Source: a virus. Taken from it: 24,838 bases of DNA. The notes beneath the pieces were generated by a model that did no database searches, had not been told where the DNA came from, and saw only the letters and a list, made by a program, of their open reading frames with translations. The DNA lies in IMG/VR virus record IMGVR_UViG_3300030382_002775, positions 1 to 24,838 of that record. One strand, written 5' to 3'. Both the position numbers and the translations under genes were made by a program. Below are positions 7,900 to 14,553 of the stretch, in pieces. Position 1 is the first letter of the stretch, and every line of letters starts with the position of its first letter.

Positions 7900-8041
7900 T
7901 TAATGTTAGAAGCTGGTTAGAAAAGAGATTTGCTTCGTTTTCATTCGTAAATCCAATGATTTTAACAATAACAACAGGCTTTCCTTCATCTTCACTCCTC
8001 ATTACTGTAAACTGTAAATTCTCTGGGTCGAAAAAAAGCAT
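7868..8041 (-). CDS. Small protein of unknown function, start chosen at 8041
   Basis: 57 aa beginning MLFFDPENLQFTVM. The body EGKPVVIVKIIGFTNENEANLFSNQLL looks like a small alpha/beta domain. The frame is open to an ATG at 8065, but the ATG at 8041 has GGAGGA 11 bases upstream, so I prefer it. Its first ~50 bases overlap the preceding gene in another frame, and its end overlaps the zinc-ribbon start. I do not recognise the family. Confidence 0.55.
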   Translation of the reverse strand: MLFFDPENLQFTVMRSEDEGKPVVIVKIIGFTNENEANLFSNQLLTLNGETQSKTVH

Positions 8042-8291
8042 TTTTGAGTAATTCCTCCGTTTCAAACAGTCTAAGGTGTCGCTGGATTTTTAACCTATTG
8101 AATAAGTGTTTAATATAGTCTGGATTAGTGTCAGCATAATCTGATATTGTGTTTATTTCCCCGCTTTTCATCCAGTCTAGCGCTTCTCTTTGATTAAATC
8201 TGTTAGTATAGCTAGGTTCTGGGAACAGTCCCAAAGCATCTAATATAGCTTGGATTATCACTGACCTCCAAAGCATAACCTCTGGTGTCAT
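7992..8291 (-). CDS. Phage protein of unknown function, first gene of the leftward packaging unit
   Basis: 99 aa. The N-terminal MLWRSVIIQAILDALG followed by NQREALDWMKSGEI and DTNPDYIKHLFNRLK resembles a widespread small phage protein (helical, with an LWRxVIxQAxxDA start and a later HTH-like segment). I know it only as hypothetical. The ATG at 8291 has AGGGA seven bases upstream. It heads the leftward unit and diverges from the accessory cassette that starts at 8439. Confidence 0.7.
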   Translation of the reverse strand: MTPEVMLWRSVIIQAILDALGLFPEPSYTNRFNQREALDWMKSGEINTISDYADTNPDYIKHLFNRLKIQRHLRLFETEELLKNAFFRPREFTVYSNEE

Positions 8292-8438
8292 AGTTTTCCC
8301 TGATTTTTAACGGAATTGTAGTGTTATTAGGTTTTTATCTTAGTTGTTAGTGATTTCATACCAGCACAAATAGAGAACATGCATTTTTTTTATAATATTA
8401 TTTGACATATAACATTGTTATAGTGTAAACATTGTTTT
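8292..8438. promoter_or_regulatory. Divergent control region between the packaging unit and the accessory cassette (operator locus B)
   Basis: On the + strand, TTGACA (8402-8407) is followed by the perfect operator TATAACATTGTTATA (8408-8422) and a degraded second copy (8425-8439) whose last base is the A of the start ATG. The centres are 17 bp apart. A -10 may be TAAACA (8426-8431) or TATAGT (8419-8424). Either way the message is almost leaderless. Bases 8385-8422 are repeated at 9206-9243 with two differences. The leftward promoter for the 8291 gene must also lie here, but I cannot place it. Confidence 0.75.
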
Positions 8439-9173
8439 ATGATATTTAAAATACCACATAGCAAATTCGGTACTATTGAAGCTGATGTTATTGATAACAA
8501 ATTAGTTATTAATAAAGTTTATCATTTTGAAGAAATTAAATGGGATTTAACTTATAAAGGTTATGATCTTTGGAAATATGATACTTATTTTGCAATTTAT
8601 TGTAAAGATAATCAGTATATTGGTTATGGTTTAAAAAATCCTTATGAAAATAGAAATGTATTTGTAGATGTTAAGTTTTCAAAAAAACCAAATAGAAAGA
8701 TTATTAATGCTGAAAGTCCACAAAGTTATTCAAGATCAAATTGGTCAATGTTTAACAATACTACTTATGATTATGACAAAATTAATAATGCTTTTGTTGA
8801 GGGTAAAATTTATAAAGTTTTAACTGATGCAGAAAAACTAGAAAAAGATAAACTTAAAACTGAAAATTGGAATAAAGCTACTTGTTCTGTTTGTCATAGA
8901 TTAATTCAATTAAATGGTCAGTTAATTCATGATCATGGTTATAAAATGGTTGGTTGGAGAAGTGGTAGTTGTTCTGGGGTAAATCATCAATCTTGGGAAA
9001 AATCTCCTGAAGGTAAAATTGATCTTATTAAAGGTTTAAAAAATTATATTGAAAACAATAAAAATATTACACCACAAGAAGTTAAAAGTTTAACATCAAT
9101 GATTGAAGAACATCAAATAATGATTGATAGCTGGAAACCAGCTAAAACACCAAAAGAATTACAAGATAAATAG
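8439..9173 (+). CDS. Zinc-binding phage protein with C-terminal Cys/His cluster, unknown function
   Basis: 244 aa. The N-terminal ~120 residues look beta-rich (FGTIEADVIDNKLVINKV, YFAIYCKDNQYIGYGL). Residues ~147-185 carry CSVCHRLIQLNG, then HDHGY, then WRSGSCSGVNHQSWEKS. This C-x2-C-x-H ... H-x-H-G-Y ... S-C-S-G pattern recurs in hypothetical phage proteins and most likely binds zinc. A helical tail follows. It is the first gene of a rightward cassette under an operator. No ribosome site precedes the ATG, consistent with leaderless translation. The biochemical role is unknown. Confidence 0.72.
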   Translation: MIFKIPHSKFGTIEADVIDNKLVINKVYHFEEIKWDLTYKGYDLWKYDTYFAIYCKDNQYIGYGLKNPYENRNVFVDVKFSKKPNRKIINAESPQSYSRSNWSMFNNTTYDYDKINNAFVEGKIYKVLTDAEKLEKDKLKTENWNKATCSVCHRLIQLNGQLIHDHGYKMVGWRSGSCSGVNHQSWEKSPEGKIDLIKGLKNYIENNKNITPQEVKSLTSMIEEHQIMIDSWKPAKTPKELQDK

Positions 9174-9205
9174 CACAAAACATACAAATATTCACTTTTA
9201 TACAC

Positions 9206-9276
9206 TTTTTTTATAATATTGTTTGACATATAACAATGTTATACTCTATAACAATGTTATGAATAAAGGAGTAAAA
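9206..9276 (+). promoter_or_regulatory. Promoter with two operators (locus C)
   Basis: -35 TTGACA 9223-9228, 18-bp spacer, -10 TATAAC 9247-9252. Operator 1 TATAACAATGTTATA (9229-9243) fills the spacer, and operator 2 (9247-9261, one base off) covers the -10, with centres 18 bp apart. Bound protein would exclude RNA polymerase. AAAGGAG follows at 9265-9271 for the gene at 9277. The T-rich block plus -35 plus operator (9206-9243) duplicates 8385-8422. Confidence 0.8.
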
Positions 9277-9420
9277 ATGTTAAAAAGAAATAGACCTCTA
9301 AAAAGAGGAACAGGATTAAAAAGAACTACACCTAGACCTTTAACAAGAGGAACAGGATTACAAAACAAAACTACACCTAGACCTCTAACAAGAGGTTTAG
9401 GATTAAAAAATGACAAATAA
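9277..9420 (+). CDS. 47-aa Arg/Lys-rich repeat protein
   Basis: Start ATG at 9277, five bases after AAGGAG. The product is almost wholly two and a half copies of a ~15-residue unit, TTPRPLTRGTGLQNK and TTPRPLTRGLGLKND, preceded by a partial RPLKRGTGLKR. At DNA level 9325-9350 and 9370-9395 are the same 26 bases with one change, so the repeat arose by recent tandem duplication. The charge is strongly positive, so nucleic-acid binding is likely. Similar Arg-Pro-Leu-Lys-Arg-Gly runs occur at the N-termini of some phage HNH/VRR nucleases, which is only a loose resemblance. Confidence 0.6.
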   Translation: MLKRNRPLKRGTGLKRTTPRPLTRGTGLQNKTTPRPLTRGLGLKNDK

Positions 9421-9553
9421 TTATTTAAAAAAACTTGGTAAAAGAAAAGCCAATACTCATGGCAGATGTGGAAGCAAAAAAGAAAAAAGATTAGCTTCTA
9501 AAGGTGTGAGAAAAGAAAATAAAAAAATTAATTTATATCAGGTGGCTCAATAA
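9410..9553 (+). CDS. 47-aa basic protein, unknown function
   Basis: ATG at 9410 overlaps the previous gene by 11 nt. The stop TAA overlaps the next ATG (TAATG). The sequence starts MTNNYLKKLGKRKANTHGR and contains CGSKKEKRLASKGVRKENKK. It is highly basic with one Cys and no membrane segment. The tight coupling on both sides argues that it is translated. A possible RNA or DNA binder. Confidence 0.55.
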   Translation: MTNNYLKKLGKRKANTHGRCGSKKEKRLASKGVRKENKKINLYQVAQ

Positions 9554-9562
9554 TGAGCCATC
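9541..9562 (+). promoter_or_regulatory. Hairpin over a stop/start junction
   Basis: GGTGGCTCA (9541-9549) can pair with TGAGCCATC (9554-9562) through a 4-base ATAA loop, 9 bp with one G.U. The stop of the 47-aa gene and the ATG at 9553 lie in it. There is no T-run, so it is not a terminator. It could hide the start codon until the upstream gene is translated. Confidence 0.45.
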
Positions 9563-10299
9563 AAAACTATTTATACATTTCTATTGGTGAATTTAGCATT
9601 TACTACACTTTAAGAAATGTGCGTACTGAAGTTCAATGGACTGATCGTGATGAATTTGGCAATTACAATAATCATTACGGTGAAAACGATTATTATTTAT
9701 TTAATTTATCTACGGATAAAAAAGAAGCTATTCAAAAAGCTGAAAAATATGCCAAAGAAAATAATTTAAAATTATTGCGTGCTGGTGATGATCTTGTTGT
9801 TACTGGTAAAATTGGTGATGCTAAAGAAGATCGTCAAAATAAATATGGTTTATCTACTGGTGAATTTACTGAAAAGAAAAGACCTGATGAACCAATGGTT
9901 TGGAAAATACCTACTAGATCACCAGCAGATATAGAAGCAGACAAATTACAAAAAGAACAAGAAGAAAAAATTAAACAAGAAAGATTAGATTTTTATAAAC
10001 ATCCTGAATGGAAACAAATTAGACGTTATCTTTGGTTAAATGCAATTCATAATCAATATGGTTCTAAGTTACATGCATTAGAAACTGGTTCTCTTAGATG
10101 GAGAGAAGAAGCTAGATATATGTGGGATAGTTGCGGTGATTTTGTTGTTAGCATGGTTAGAGATATTGATAACAAATGGATAATGTCACCAAGAGCATTA
10201 GTAATAGTTTTAGAAATTTATTGTAAGCAATTTGGACGTAAAGGTTCAAAAGCATTTAAAAAAGAATTTAATAATTTGATGGATAAATTTAATGCCTAA
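9553..10299 (+). CDS. Phage protein of unknown function (248 aa)
   Basis: The N-terminal ~95 residues look alpha/beta (YLYISIGEFSIYYTLRNV; KEAIQKAEKYAKENNLKLL). A charged helical linker spans about 115-155, and a helical C-terminal domain has YKHPEWKQIRRYLWLNAIHN and WREEARYMWDSCGDFVVSM. No catalytic motif is obvious. It overlaps its neighbours by 1 and 8 nt, so it is translated as part of the cassette. Homologues, if any, are likely phage-specific. Confidence 0.7.
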   Translation: MSHQNYLYISIGEFSIYYTLRNVRTEVQWTDRDEFGNYNNHYGENDYYLFNLSTDKKEAIQKAEKYAKENNLKLLRAGDDLVVTGKIGDAKEDRQNKYGLSTGEFTEKKRPDEPMVWKIPTRSPADIEADKLQKEQEEKIKQERLDFYKHPEWKQIRRYLWLNAIHNQYGSKLHALETGSLRWREEARYMWDSCGDFVVSMVRDIDNKWIMSPRALVIVLEIYCKQFGRKGSKAFKKEFNNLMDKFNA

Positions 10300-11050
10300 A
10301 TATCTATCACCATCTAACTTTGTTGATATGCCTACTATCAATAAAGATTATATTGAAATTAAACCTATTGCATTAAAAGATGCACAAGAAATAATTAATA
10401 AGTTTCATAAACATAATATCCAGCCACAAGGTCATAAGTTTTCTTTAGGTATATTTAGAAAACAATTAGATAATTGGGAATGTGATGATTATGAAGGTTT
10501 ACATGATTGGGTTATTATAGATAAGTTTGATACGGACGATGATAGTATTATTGAATATTATGATCCTGAATTTGGTGATGTAAATTACAGTGATAAGTAT
10601 GATGCTTATGTATTAAATGTAGGCGGGGAAGGTATTTATGCTAGACCTAAATCTGAAGGTAGTATTTTACTTGGCGTTGCTACTGTTGGATTGCCTGTTG
10701 CTTGTCCTCTTAATGATGGCAAAACTTTAGAAATTACTCGTATTTGTTTTGTTAATGATGATGACGAACCATGTTTTGATAGCCAGCTTCCACAATTTAA
10801 TAAAGATCATGCTTCACCTGTACCAAGCATGTTTGTTTCTACAATTATTAAGAAAGTAAAAGAATTAGGATATAAAAAATTAATTACCTATACAAGAATT
10901 GATGAACCAGCAAAATATTTAAAAGCTGTTGGTTTTATTATTGAGTTTACTCAAACTAGAATTAAGAAATGGAAAAGTAAAAATGCAGATAAGATTTATA
11001 ATAAATCTGCACCAAGTCTTAAAAATCGTTGGAGTATTAACTGTGCATAG
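10292..11050 (+). CDS. XF1762-type GNAT-like acetyltransferase
   Basis: 252 aa. The C-terminal half has the blocks GSILLGVATVGLPVACPLND, GKTLEITRICF, PSMFVSTIIKKVKELGYKKL, ITYTRIDEPAKYLKAVGF. This is the order seen in XF1762-family proteins, which have a GNAT fold and are common in phages and mobile elements. The N-terminal block DAQEIINKFHKHNIQPQGHKFSLGIF matches the family start. An acidic insertion (about 60-115, rich in Asp/Tyr) separates the two and is unusual. The substrate is unknown. GNAT-like phage proteins often act in modification or host take-over. Confidence 0.75.
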   Translation: MPKYLSPSNFVDMPTINKDYIEIKPIALKDAQEIINKFHKHNIQPQGHKFSLGIFRKQLDNWECDDYEGLHDWVIIDKFDTDDDSIIEYYDPEFGDVNYSDKYDAYVLNVGGEGIYARPKSEGSILLGVATVGLPVACPLNDGKTLEITRICFVNDDDEPCFDSQLPQFNKDHASPVPSMFVSTIIKKVKELGYKKLITYTRIDEPAKYLKAVGFIIEFTQTRIKKWKSKNADKIYNKSAPSLKNRWSINCA

Positions 11051-11074
11051 CACAAAACAAAAAGGAGAAGAACG

Positions 11075-11287
11075 ATGACTGATATAAGTAGCCTTAAAAT
11101 GGCATCAACAATAGCATCACTAGGTAGTATGCTGGGAGGTACAAAAACTAAAGCGGAAGATATAGCTTGGAAAAAGCGTATGCTTAAAACCCAAAAAGGT
11201 CTTTCATTTCCTGATGACTTTGACTCACTACCTGAAGATGAACAATTAAAACGATTAAATAAAGCAATCGAAGAAGGAAAAAAGTGA
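11075..11287 (+). CDS. Small protein of unknown function at the end of the accessory cassette
   Basis: 70 aa with a strong AAAGGAGAAGAACG ribosome site. A small-residue N-terminus (MASTIASLGSMLGG, 8-22) is followed by a charged helical tail. The start resembles phage structural or membrane-interacting peptides, but no clear membrane helix is present. Function unknown. Confidence 0.65.
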   Translation: MTDISSLKMASTIASLGSMLGGTKTKAEDIAWKKRMLKTQKGLSFPDDFDSLPEDEQLKRLNKAIEEGKK

Positions 11288-11340
11288 TACGGTTAATAAT
11301 TCTAATATTATTTTTTTTATTAATTTACTATTTATTATAA
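11284..11340 (+). CDS. Possible 18-aa membrane micropeptide
   Basis: A GTG at 11284 overlaps the stop of the preceding gene (GTGA). The frame reads VIRLIILILFFLLIYYLL and stops. It would be a single membrane helix with one positive charge at its N-terminus. Coupled start, strong hydrophobicity and position before a terminator support it, but AT-rich DNA often encodes such strings by chance. Confidence 0.3.
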   Translation: MIRLIILILFFLLIYYLL

Positions 11341-11346
11341 TATTCT

Positions 11347-11374
11347 GGTGGCTTGTTATAGAGCCACCTTTTTA
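11347..11374 (+). terminator. Rho-independent terminator of the accessory cassette
   Basis: GGTGGCT (11347-11353), 8-base loop, AGCCACC (11362-11368), then five T. A perfect 7-bp GC-rich stem that ends the rightward 8439-11340 unit. Confidence 0.9.
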
Positions 11375-11384
11375 TAAAGTTTAC

Positions 11385-11486
11385 TTAACTTATTAAGTAT
11401 AGACCAATCTCCCAAGTTATCCAAAATGATGCTATAAAAAGAAGTACATTAATCCATTTTCTATTTAAACGTTCTATTTCGTTCAT
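11385..11486 (-). CDS. 33-aa single-pass membrane protein
   Basis: ATG at 11486 with AGGAG six bases upstream. The sequence MNEIERLNRKW is a charged head, then INVLLFIASFWITWEIGLYLIS is one membrane helix. It is the last gene of the leftward replication unit and lies 12 nt after the upstream stop. It might act in membrane anchoring or lysis/exclusion, with no direct evidence. Confidence 0.6.
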   Translation of the reverse strand: MNEIERLNRKWINVLLFIASFWITWEIGLYLIS

Positions 11487-11498
11487 AGTGTCTCCTAA

Positions 11499-12017
11499 TT
11501 ATTTAATCCTGAAATATTCAATTAACATATCCAGACCTTCTCTTAACTTATTCATTTTAGGTCCTACTTTTTTATCGGCAATACAACAATCCCATAAAAC
11601 ACCATTATAGTTAACAGCATGCTTTAAAGCCTGATGTAATTTTTCGTAAGAGTCAATTTTATCAACAGCTATATTTTGTTTAGATCCATGTATCATTACT
11701 AAGAAACTATCCCAATCTGGTGTTACTCTTTCCTGAATATTTGCTCTATGACCTAATTCTCTAATGATAGCGCCAGCTAAATATCTTCTTGTATTACTTT
11801 CTGCATTAATAGGATTTAACAGCTTCCTATTACGATATAAGATTAAAATATGATCATCTATTCTATGTAAATGTCGTTGACTGTTGCTTGGATAAACAAC
11901 AGTAAATCTAGCACCATCAACAGGTCTGATTAATTGATTTTTTTTATCATCCTTAATAAGAGTAGAAGATCCAAAATCTGAAACCTCAATTTTTTTCTTT
12001 TTCTTTTTTTTTACCAC
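11499..12017 (-). CDS. Phage protein of unknown function with a poly-lysine start
   Basis: 172 aa. The N-terminus MVKKKKKKKIE is a lysine run. The centre has GARFTVVYPSNSQRHLHRIDDHILILYRN (beta-like). The C-terminal half is helical, with a Cys pair (WDCCIAD) near 143. It overlaps the end of the initiator-like gene by 7 nt. The location behind a replication initiator suggests a DNA-related role, but no motif confirms it. Confidence 0.65.
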   Translation of the reverse strand: MVKKKKKKKIEVSDFGSSTLIKDDKKNQLIRPVDGARFTVVYPSNSQRHLHRIDDHILILYRNRKLLNPINAESNTRRYLAGAIIRELGHRANIQERVTPDWDSFLVMIHGSKQNIAVDKIDSYEKLHQALKHAVNYNGVLWDCCIADKKVGPKMNKLREGLDMLIEYFRIK

Positions 12018-12820
12018 GCTTTAAATTCTTCTTCCGTAATTAAGTTTTCTTTTCTCATCTTTACTACCATGTCATCTGTTATACTTAATAATCGCATTTG
12101 TTTTTTAACTGCATATACATAATCTTTATAATCTTTAGGTTTGGATATTTGAAATTCATCTTTTTCTGGTGTTATGTTGTAAGTTTCCCAATTTTTTCCG
12201 TTCAACCACGTCGTTACCATTGGAACACCTAATTTATTTTCCTGCTGATGCGATGAATAATGATTATAGGTTGTTAAAATTTTAACTAATAAATCACTAT
12301 CTTTTTTATTCTTGTGGTAAAACTTTTCTGCTTTGCCTTTAACCCCTTTATTTGGTCCCACATAATTAAATGCTTTCCACCAATCCTCAAAAGCAGGATC
12401 ATTTATATTATTATTTATTTTATTATTTATTTTATTATGTTTTGTATCGCTTGATGTATCGCTTGGTGTATCTTGATACTCGTCATAATTGCAGATTGTA
12501 AGAATGTTTGGTGTATCGCTTGGTGTATCGTTTGGTGTATCACTTGTAATTACAGAAAAATTTTTTAATTGATCTAAATAGCGCTGAACTCTTGATTTAT
12601 TCCAACCCCACGCTTCAGCCATGTAACGTATTGAACAGCATAATTGACCACGTTTTAAAGTTATTTCCTGATTATTAATTCTATACTGACGTTTAACAAA
12701 ACTAGCTTCCATAATTAACCACATAAAAGCACCTAAATTACACAATTCTCTATTCTTTTTTTGAAAGGCGGGGTGAAATAGTACACCTCTAGTAAATTTG
12801 ACGTAGCCGTTAGAGTTCAT
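12011..12820 (-). CDS. Replication-initiator-like winged-helix protein
   Basis: 269 aa. Residues ~1-105 match the N-terminal winged-helix domain of phage replication/replisome-organiser proteins: GVLFHPAFQKKNRELCNLGAF, ITLKRGQLCCSIRYMAEAW, GWNKSRVQRYLDQLKN, ILTICNYDEYQ. A Ser/Asp/Thr/Pro repeat linker (about 92-125, several copies of SDTP or NDTP) and an Asn-rich stretch follow. The C-terminal domain begins FEDWWKAFNYVG and includes KAEKFYHKNK, as in initiators that bind origin DNA or recruit helicase. No helicase Walker motif is present. It overlaps the LexA-type gene by 4 nt. Confidence 0.75.
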   Translation of the reverse strand: MNSNGYVKFTRGVLFHPAFQKKNRELCNLGAFMWLIMEASFVKRQYRINNQEITLKRGQLCCSIRYMAEAWGWNKSRVQRYLDQLKNFSVITSDTPNDTPSDTPNILTICNYDEYQDTPSDTSSDTKHNKINNKINNNINDPAFEDWWKAFNYVGPNKGVKGKAEKFYHKNKKDSDLLVKILTTYNHYSSHQQENKLGVPMVTTWLNGKNWETYNITPEKDEFQISKPKDYKDYVYAVKKQMRLLSITDDMVVKMRKENLITEEEFKAW

Positions 12821-13062
12821 GCAACCAGCTTTAAGGTTCTAGCCTTATACATTTCTTTAGAAATCCATCCCCGTTCCTCTAAATTTAAAATATAACGAGC
12901 AACATTGGATTTACTTTTCATATTCATGGCTTTTACAATTTCATCATAACTTGGAGATACAGCATTTATTTCAATATATTCTTTTATATAGTTAAAAACC
13001 CTCTCCATATTCTTCGTTAAAGGTATTTTAGCTATTTTTTGCTTACAGTGTGGGCATTCCAT
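12817..13062 (-). CDS. LexA-type winged-helix regulator with N-terminal CxxC, no protease domain
   Basis: 81 aa. Residues ~14-80 fit the LexA DNA-binding domain: VFNYIKEYIEINAVSPSYDEI, VKAMNMKSKSNVARYILNL, EERGWISKEM, ARTLKLV. The N-terminus carries CPHCK, half of a zinc knuckle. The Ala-Gly cleavage site and the Ser-Lys protease domain of LexA and CI-type repressors are absent, so it could not respond to RecA by self-cleavage. It diverges from the recombination operon, with four operator copies between them. It is a candidate lysogeny or early regulator, or an accessory to the initiator gene it precedes. Confidence 0.75.
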   Translation of the reverse strand: MECPHCKQKIAKIPLTKNMERVFNYIKEYIEINAVSPSYDEIVKAMNMKSKSNVARYILNLEERGWISKEMYKARTLKLVA

Positions 13063-13350
13063 ATCAATCTTTCTCAGTCCTTTTTTAGTGTTCTCTTTTT
13101 AATATGAACTAATAATATATGTTTTTTTTAAAATCAATAAAAATAACATTGTTATATCATATAACATTGGATGTTCTTATTTTTTTAAGAACATTGTTAT
13201 ATCTATAACAAAAAAACTTGACGAAACTGATTTCCTCAATTATTTGTTATTATTATTATAAGAACATAAGGTTTTTATAGTCATTTATAATTGCTAAAAA
13301 TAATTAAAAAGGGGTCCAATTAAGGACCCCTACAAAAAGGATAAAGACCG
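13063..13350. promoter_or_regulatory. Divergent control region with four operator copies (locus D)
   Basis: Leftward promoter: -35 TTGATT (13137-13132), 17-bp spacer, -10 TATTAG (13114-13109). Operator copies lie at 13142-13156 (good), 13160-13174 (left half), 13187-13201 (right half good) and 13204-13218 (left half), paired at 17-18 bp. ATGTTCTTA and TAAGAACAT (13171-13194) form a 9-bp inverted repeat around six T. A possible rightward -35 TTGACG is at 13218-13223, with only a poor -10 (TATTTG 13241-13246). This is the most densely marked control region in the window. Confidence 0.75.
13306..13330. terminator. GC-rich hairpin in the 5' leader of the recombination operon
   Basis: GGGGTCC (13311-13317), loop AATTAA, GGACCCC (13324-13330). 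On the minus strand it is followed by TTTTT, so it would work as an intrinsic terminator against leftward transcription. On the plus strand there is no T-run, so there it would be a leader hairpin about 6 bases before the ribosome site AAAGGA. Confidence 0.6.
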
Positions 13351-13617
13351 ATGAAATCTAAATCCCAGAAAAATATTATCACACATGATAAGTTTTTACA
13401 AATTCAGGGAATTAGAACACGTTTAGATTTAATTTATAAAGAAATAGATAAATTACACCGTGAAATTCCAGTAGGAAAACTTAAACAGCAATTCGGTGAA
13501 ATATACGACTCAGGTATTGATATGCTTGATAACCTAGACGACATTATTGAAGGTAGAATACCTAAAGGCAATACTTCATTTTCAACAGAAAACGATAGTT
13601 ATGGCGGGACAATATAA
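13351..13617 (+). CDS. First gene of the recombination operon, unknown function
   Basis: 88 aa with AAAAGGATAAAGACCG before the ATG. Mostly helical (LQIQGIRTRLDLIYKEIDKL; QFGEIYDSGIDMLDNLDDI) with a Ser/Gly/Asn-rich tail. The stop overlaps the next start (TAATG). Because it is coupled to a nuclease gene it may be a recombination accessory factor. No family recognised. Confidence 0.65.
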   Translation: MKSKSQKNIITHDKFLQIQGIRTRLDLIYKEIDKLHREIPVGKLKQQFGEIYDSGIDMLDNLDDIIEGRIPKGNTSFSTENDSYGGTI

Positions 13618-14552
13618 TGGTAGCGTATTCCAATAAAAGAAATTTACCTCAAACGTATGTCAATGCTTGTATGAAGATTTCAAGCCAATATAATAAAGGA
13701 AGATCTGATTATACAGCTTCCCAGTTAAGCAAGTCTGCAAGACAAGTAATTTTGGAACAAGAAAATAATGATAAGATTATTATTGATGTTTCAGAATTAA
13801 CATGGTCTGTATTTGGCACCGTAGGTCATAGCATATTTGAAAATGCTACAACATCAGGAACTACAGAACAAAGAATTTATTCTACTTATGATGGTCCTTA
13901 TGGTGGTACGGTATTAGGTGGTCAACTTGATTTAATACAACCAATTGACGGTGATCCTTTTCATGTTGATGTATGGGATTATAAGTTTGTTAATACTTGG
14001 TCAGTTATATTTGATACAAAAGATAAGTGGACAGAACAACAAAATATTTATAAAAATTTATTAGAACGTAATGGTTATAAAGTTAATTCACTTAATATTT
14101 TAGCTATATTTAAAAACTGGTCTGAAAAAGAAAAACATAAAAAAAATTATCCTCCTCATGATGTAATGTCTTATAGGCTTATAGAATGGGATAGAGAAAA
14201 AACAGAAAAATTTATATTAGAACGACTTCAAAAATTGGAGGACGCTAAAACGAATTTACCCCTTTGTAGTCCCGATGAACAATGGCGGAGGGGTGAAACT
14301 TGGGCGGTAGTAACTGAACAAGGGGGACGTGCTTTATCGGGAGGAGTCTGTTCATCACGGGAAGAAGCAATCTCAGTGGCACGTTCCAATTATAGTAATG
14401 TTAAAAATGTTGGTGTTGAACATCGTCGTTCTGTTGCCAAGAATTGTGAGAGTTACTGTAAGGCTAGAGATTTTTGTTCTCAGTTTAAAGAAGAACAAGA
14501 GTTAGGCAAAAGTGTATTTAAACCATTAACCAAAAAGGAGAAGGAGAAGTAA
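13617..14552 (+). CDS. PD-(D/E)XK exonuclease of the Cas4/RecB type with a four-Cys cluster
   Basis: 311 aa. Active-site motifs are H71 (GTVGHSIFE), D105 in GGQLDLI and D121-x-K123 in VDVWDYKF, followed by WTEQQNIYKNLL (the QhxxY motif). The C-terminus has C217 (LPLCSPDEQW) and C277/C281/C287 (CESYCKARDFC), the four cysteines that bind an Fe-S cluster in Cas4/AddB-type nucleases. The family degrades DNA ends to make single strands for recombination. With the next gene it probably forms the phage recombination module. All expected catalytic residues are present. Confidence 0.88.
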   Translation: MVAYSNKRNLPQTYVNACMKISSQYNKGRSDYTASQLSKSARQVILEQENNDKIIIDVSELTWSVFGTVGHSIFENATTSGTTEQRIYSTYDGPYGGTVLGGQLDLIQPIDGDPFHVDVWDYKFVNTWSVIFDTKDKWTEQQNIYKNLLERNGYKVNSLNILAIFKNWSEKEKHKKNYPPHDVMSYRLIEWDREKTEKFILERLQKLEDAKTNLPLCSPDEQWRRGETWAVVTEQGGRALSGGVCSSREEAISVARSNYSNVKNVGVEHRRSVAKNCESYCKARDFCSQFKEEQELGKSVFKPLTKKEKEK

Positions 14553-14553
14553 G

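Noticed and set aside
12443-12545. CRISPR array
   Set aside because: Units are short, irregular and in frame inside a coding gene, with no unique spacers.
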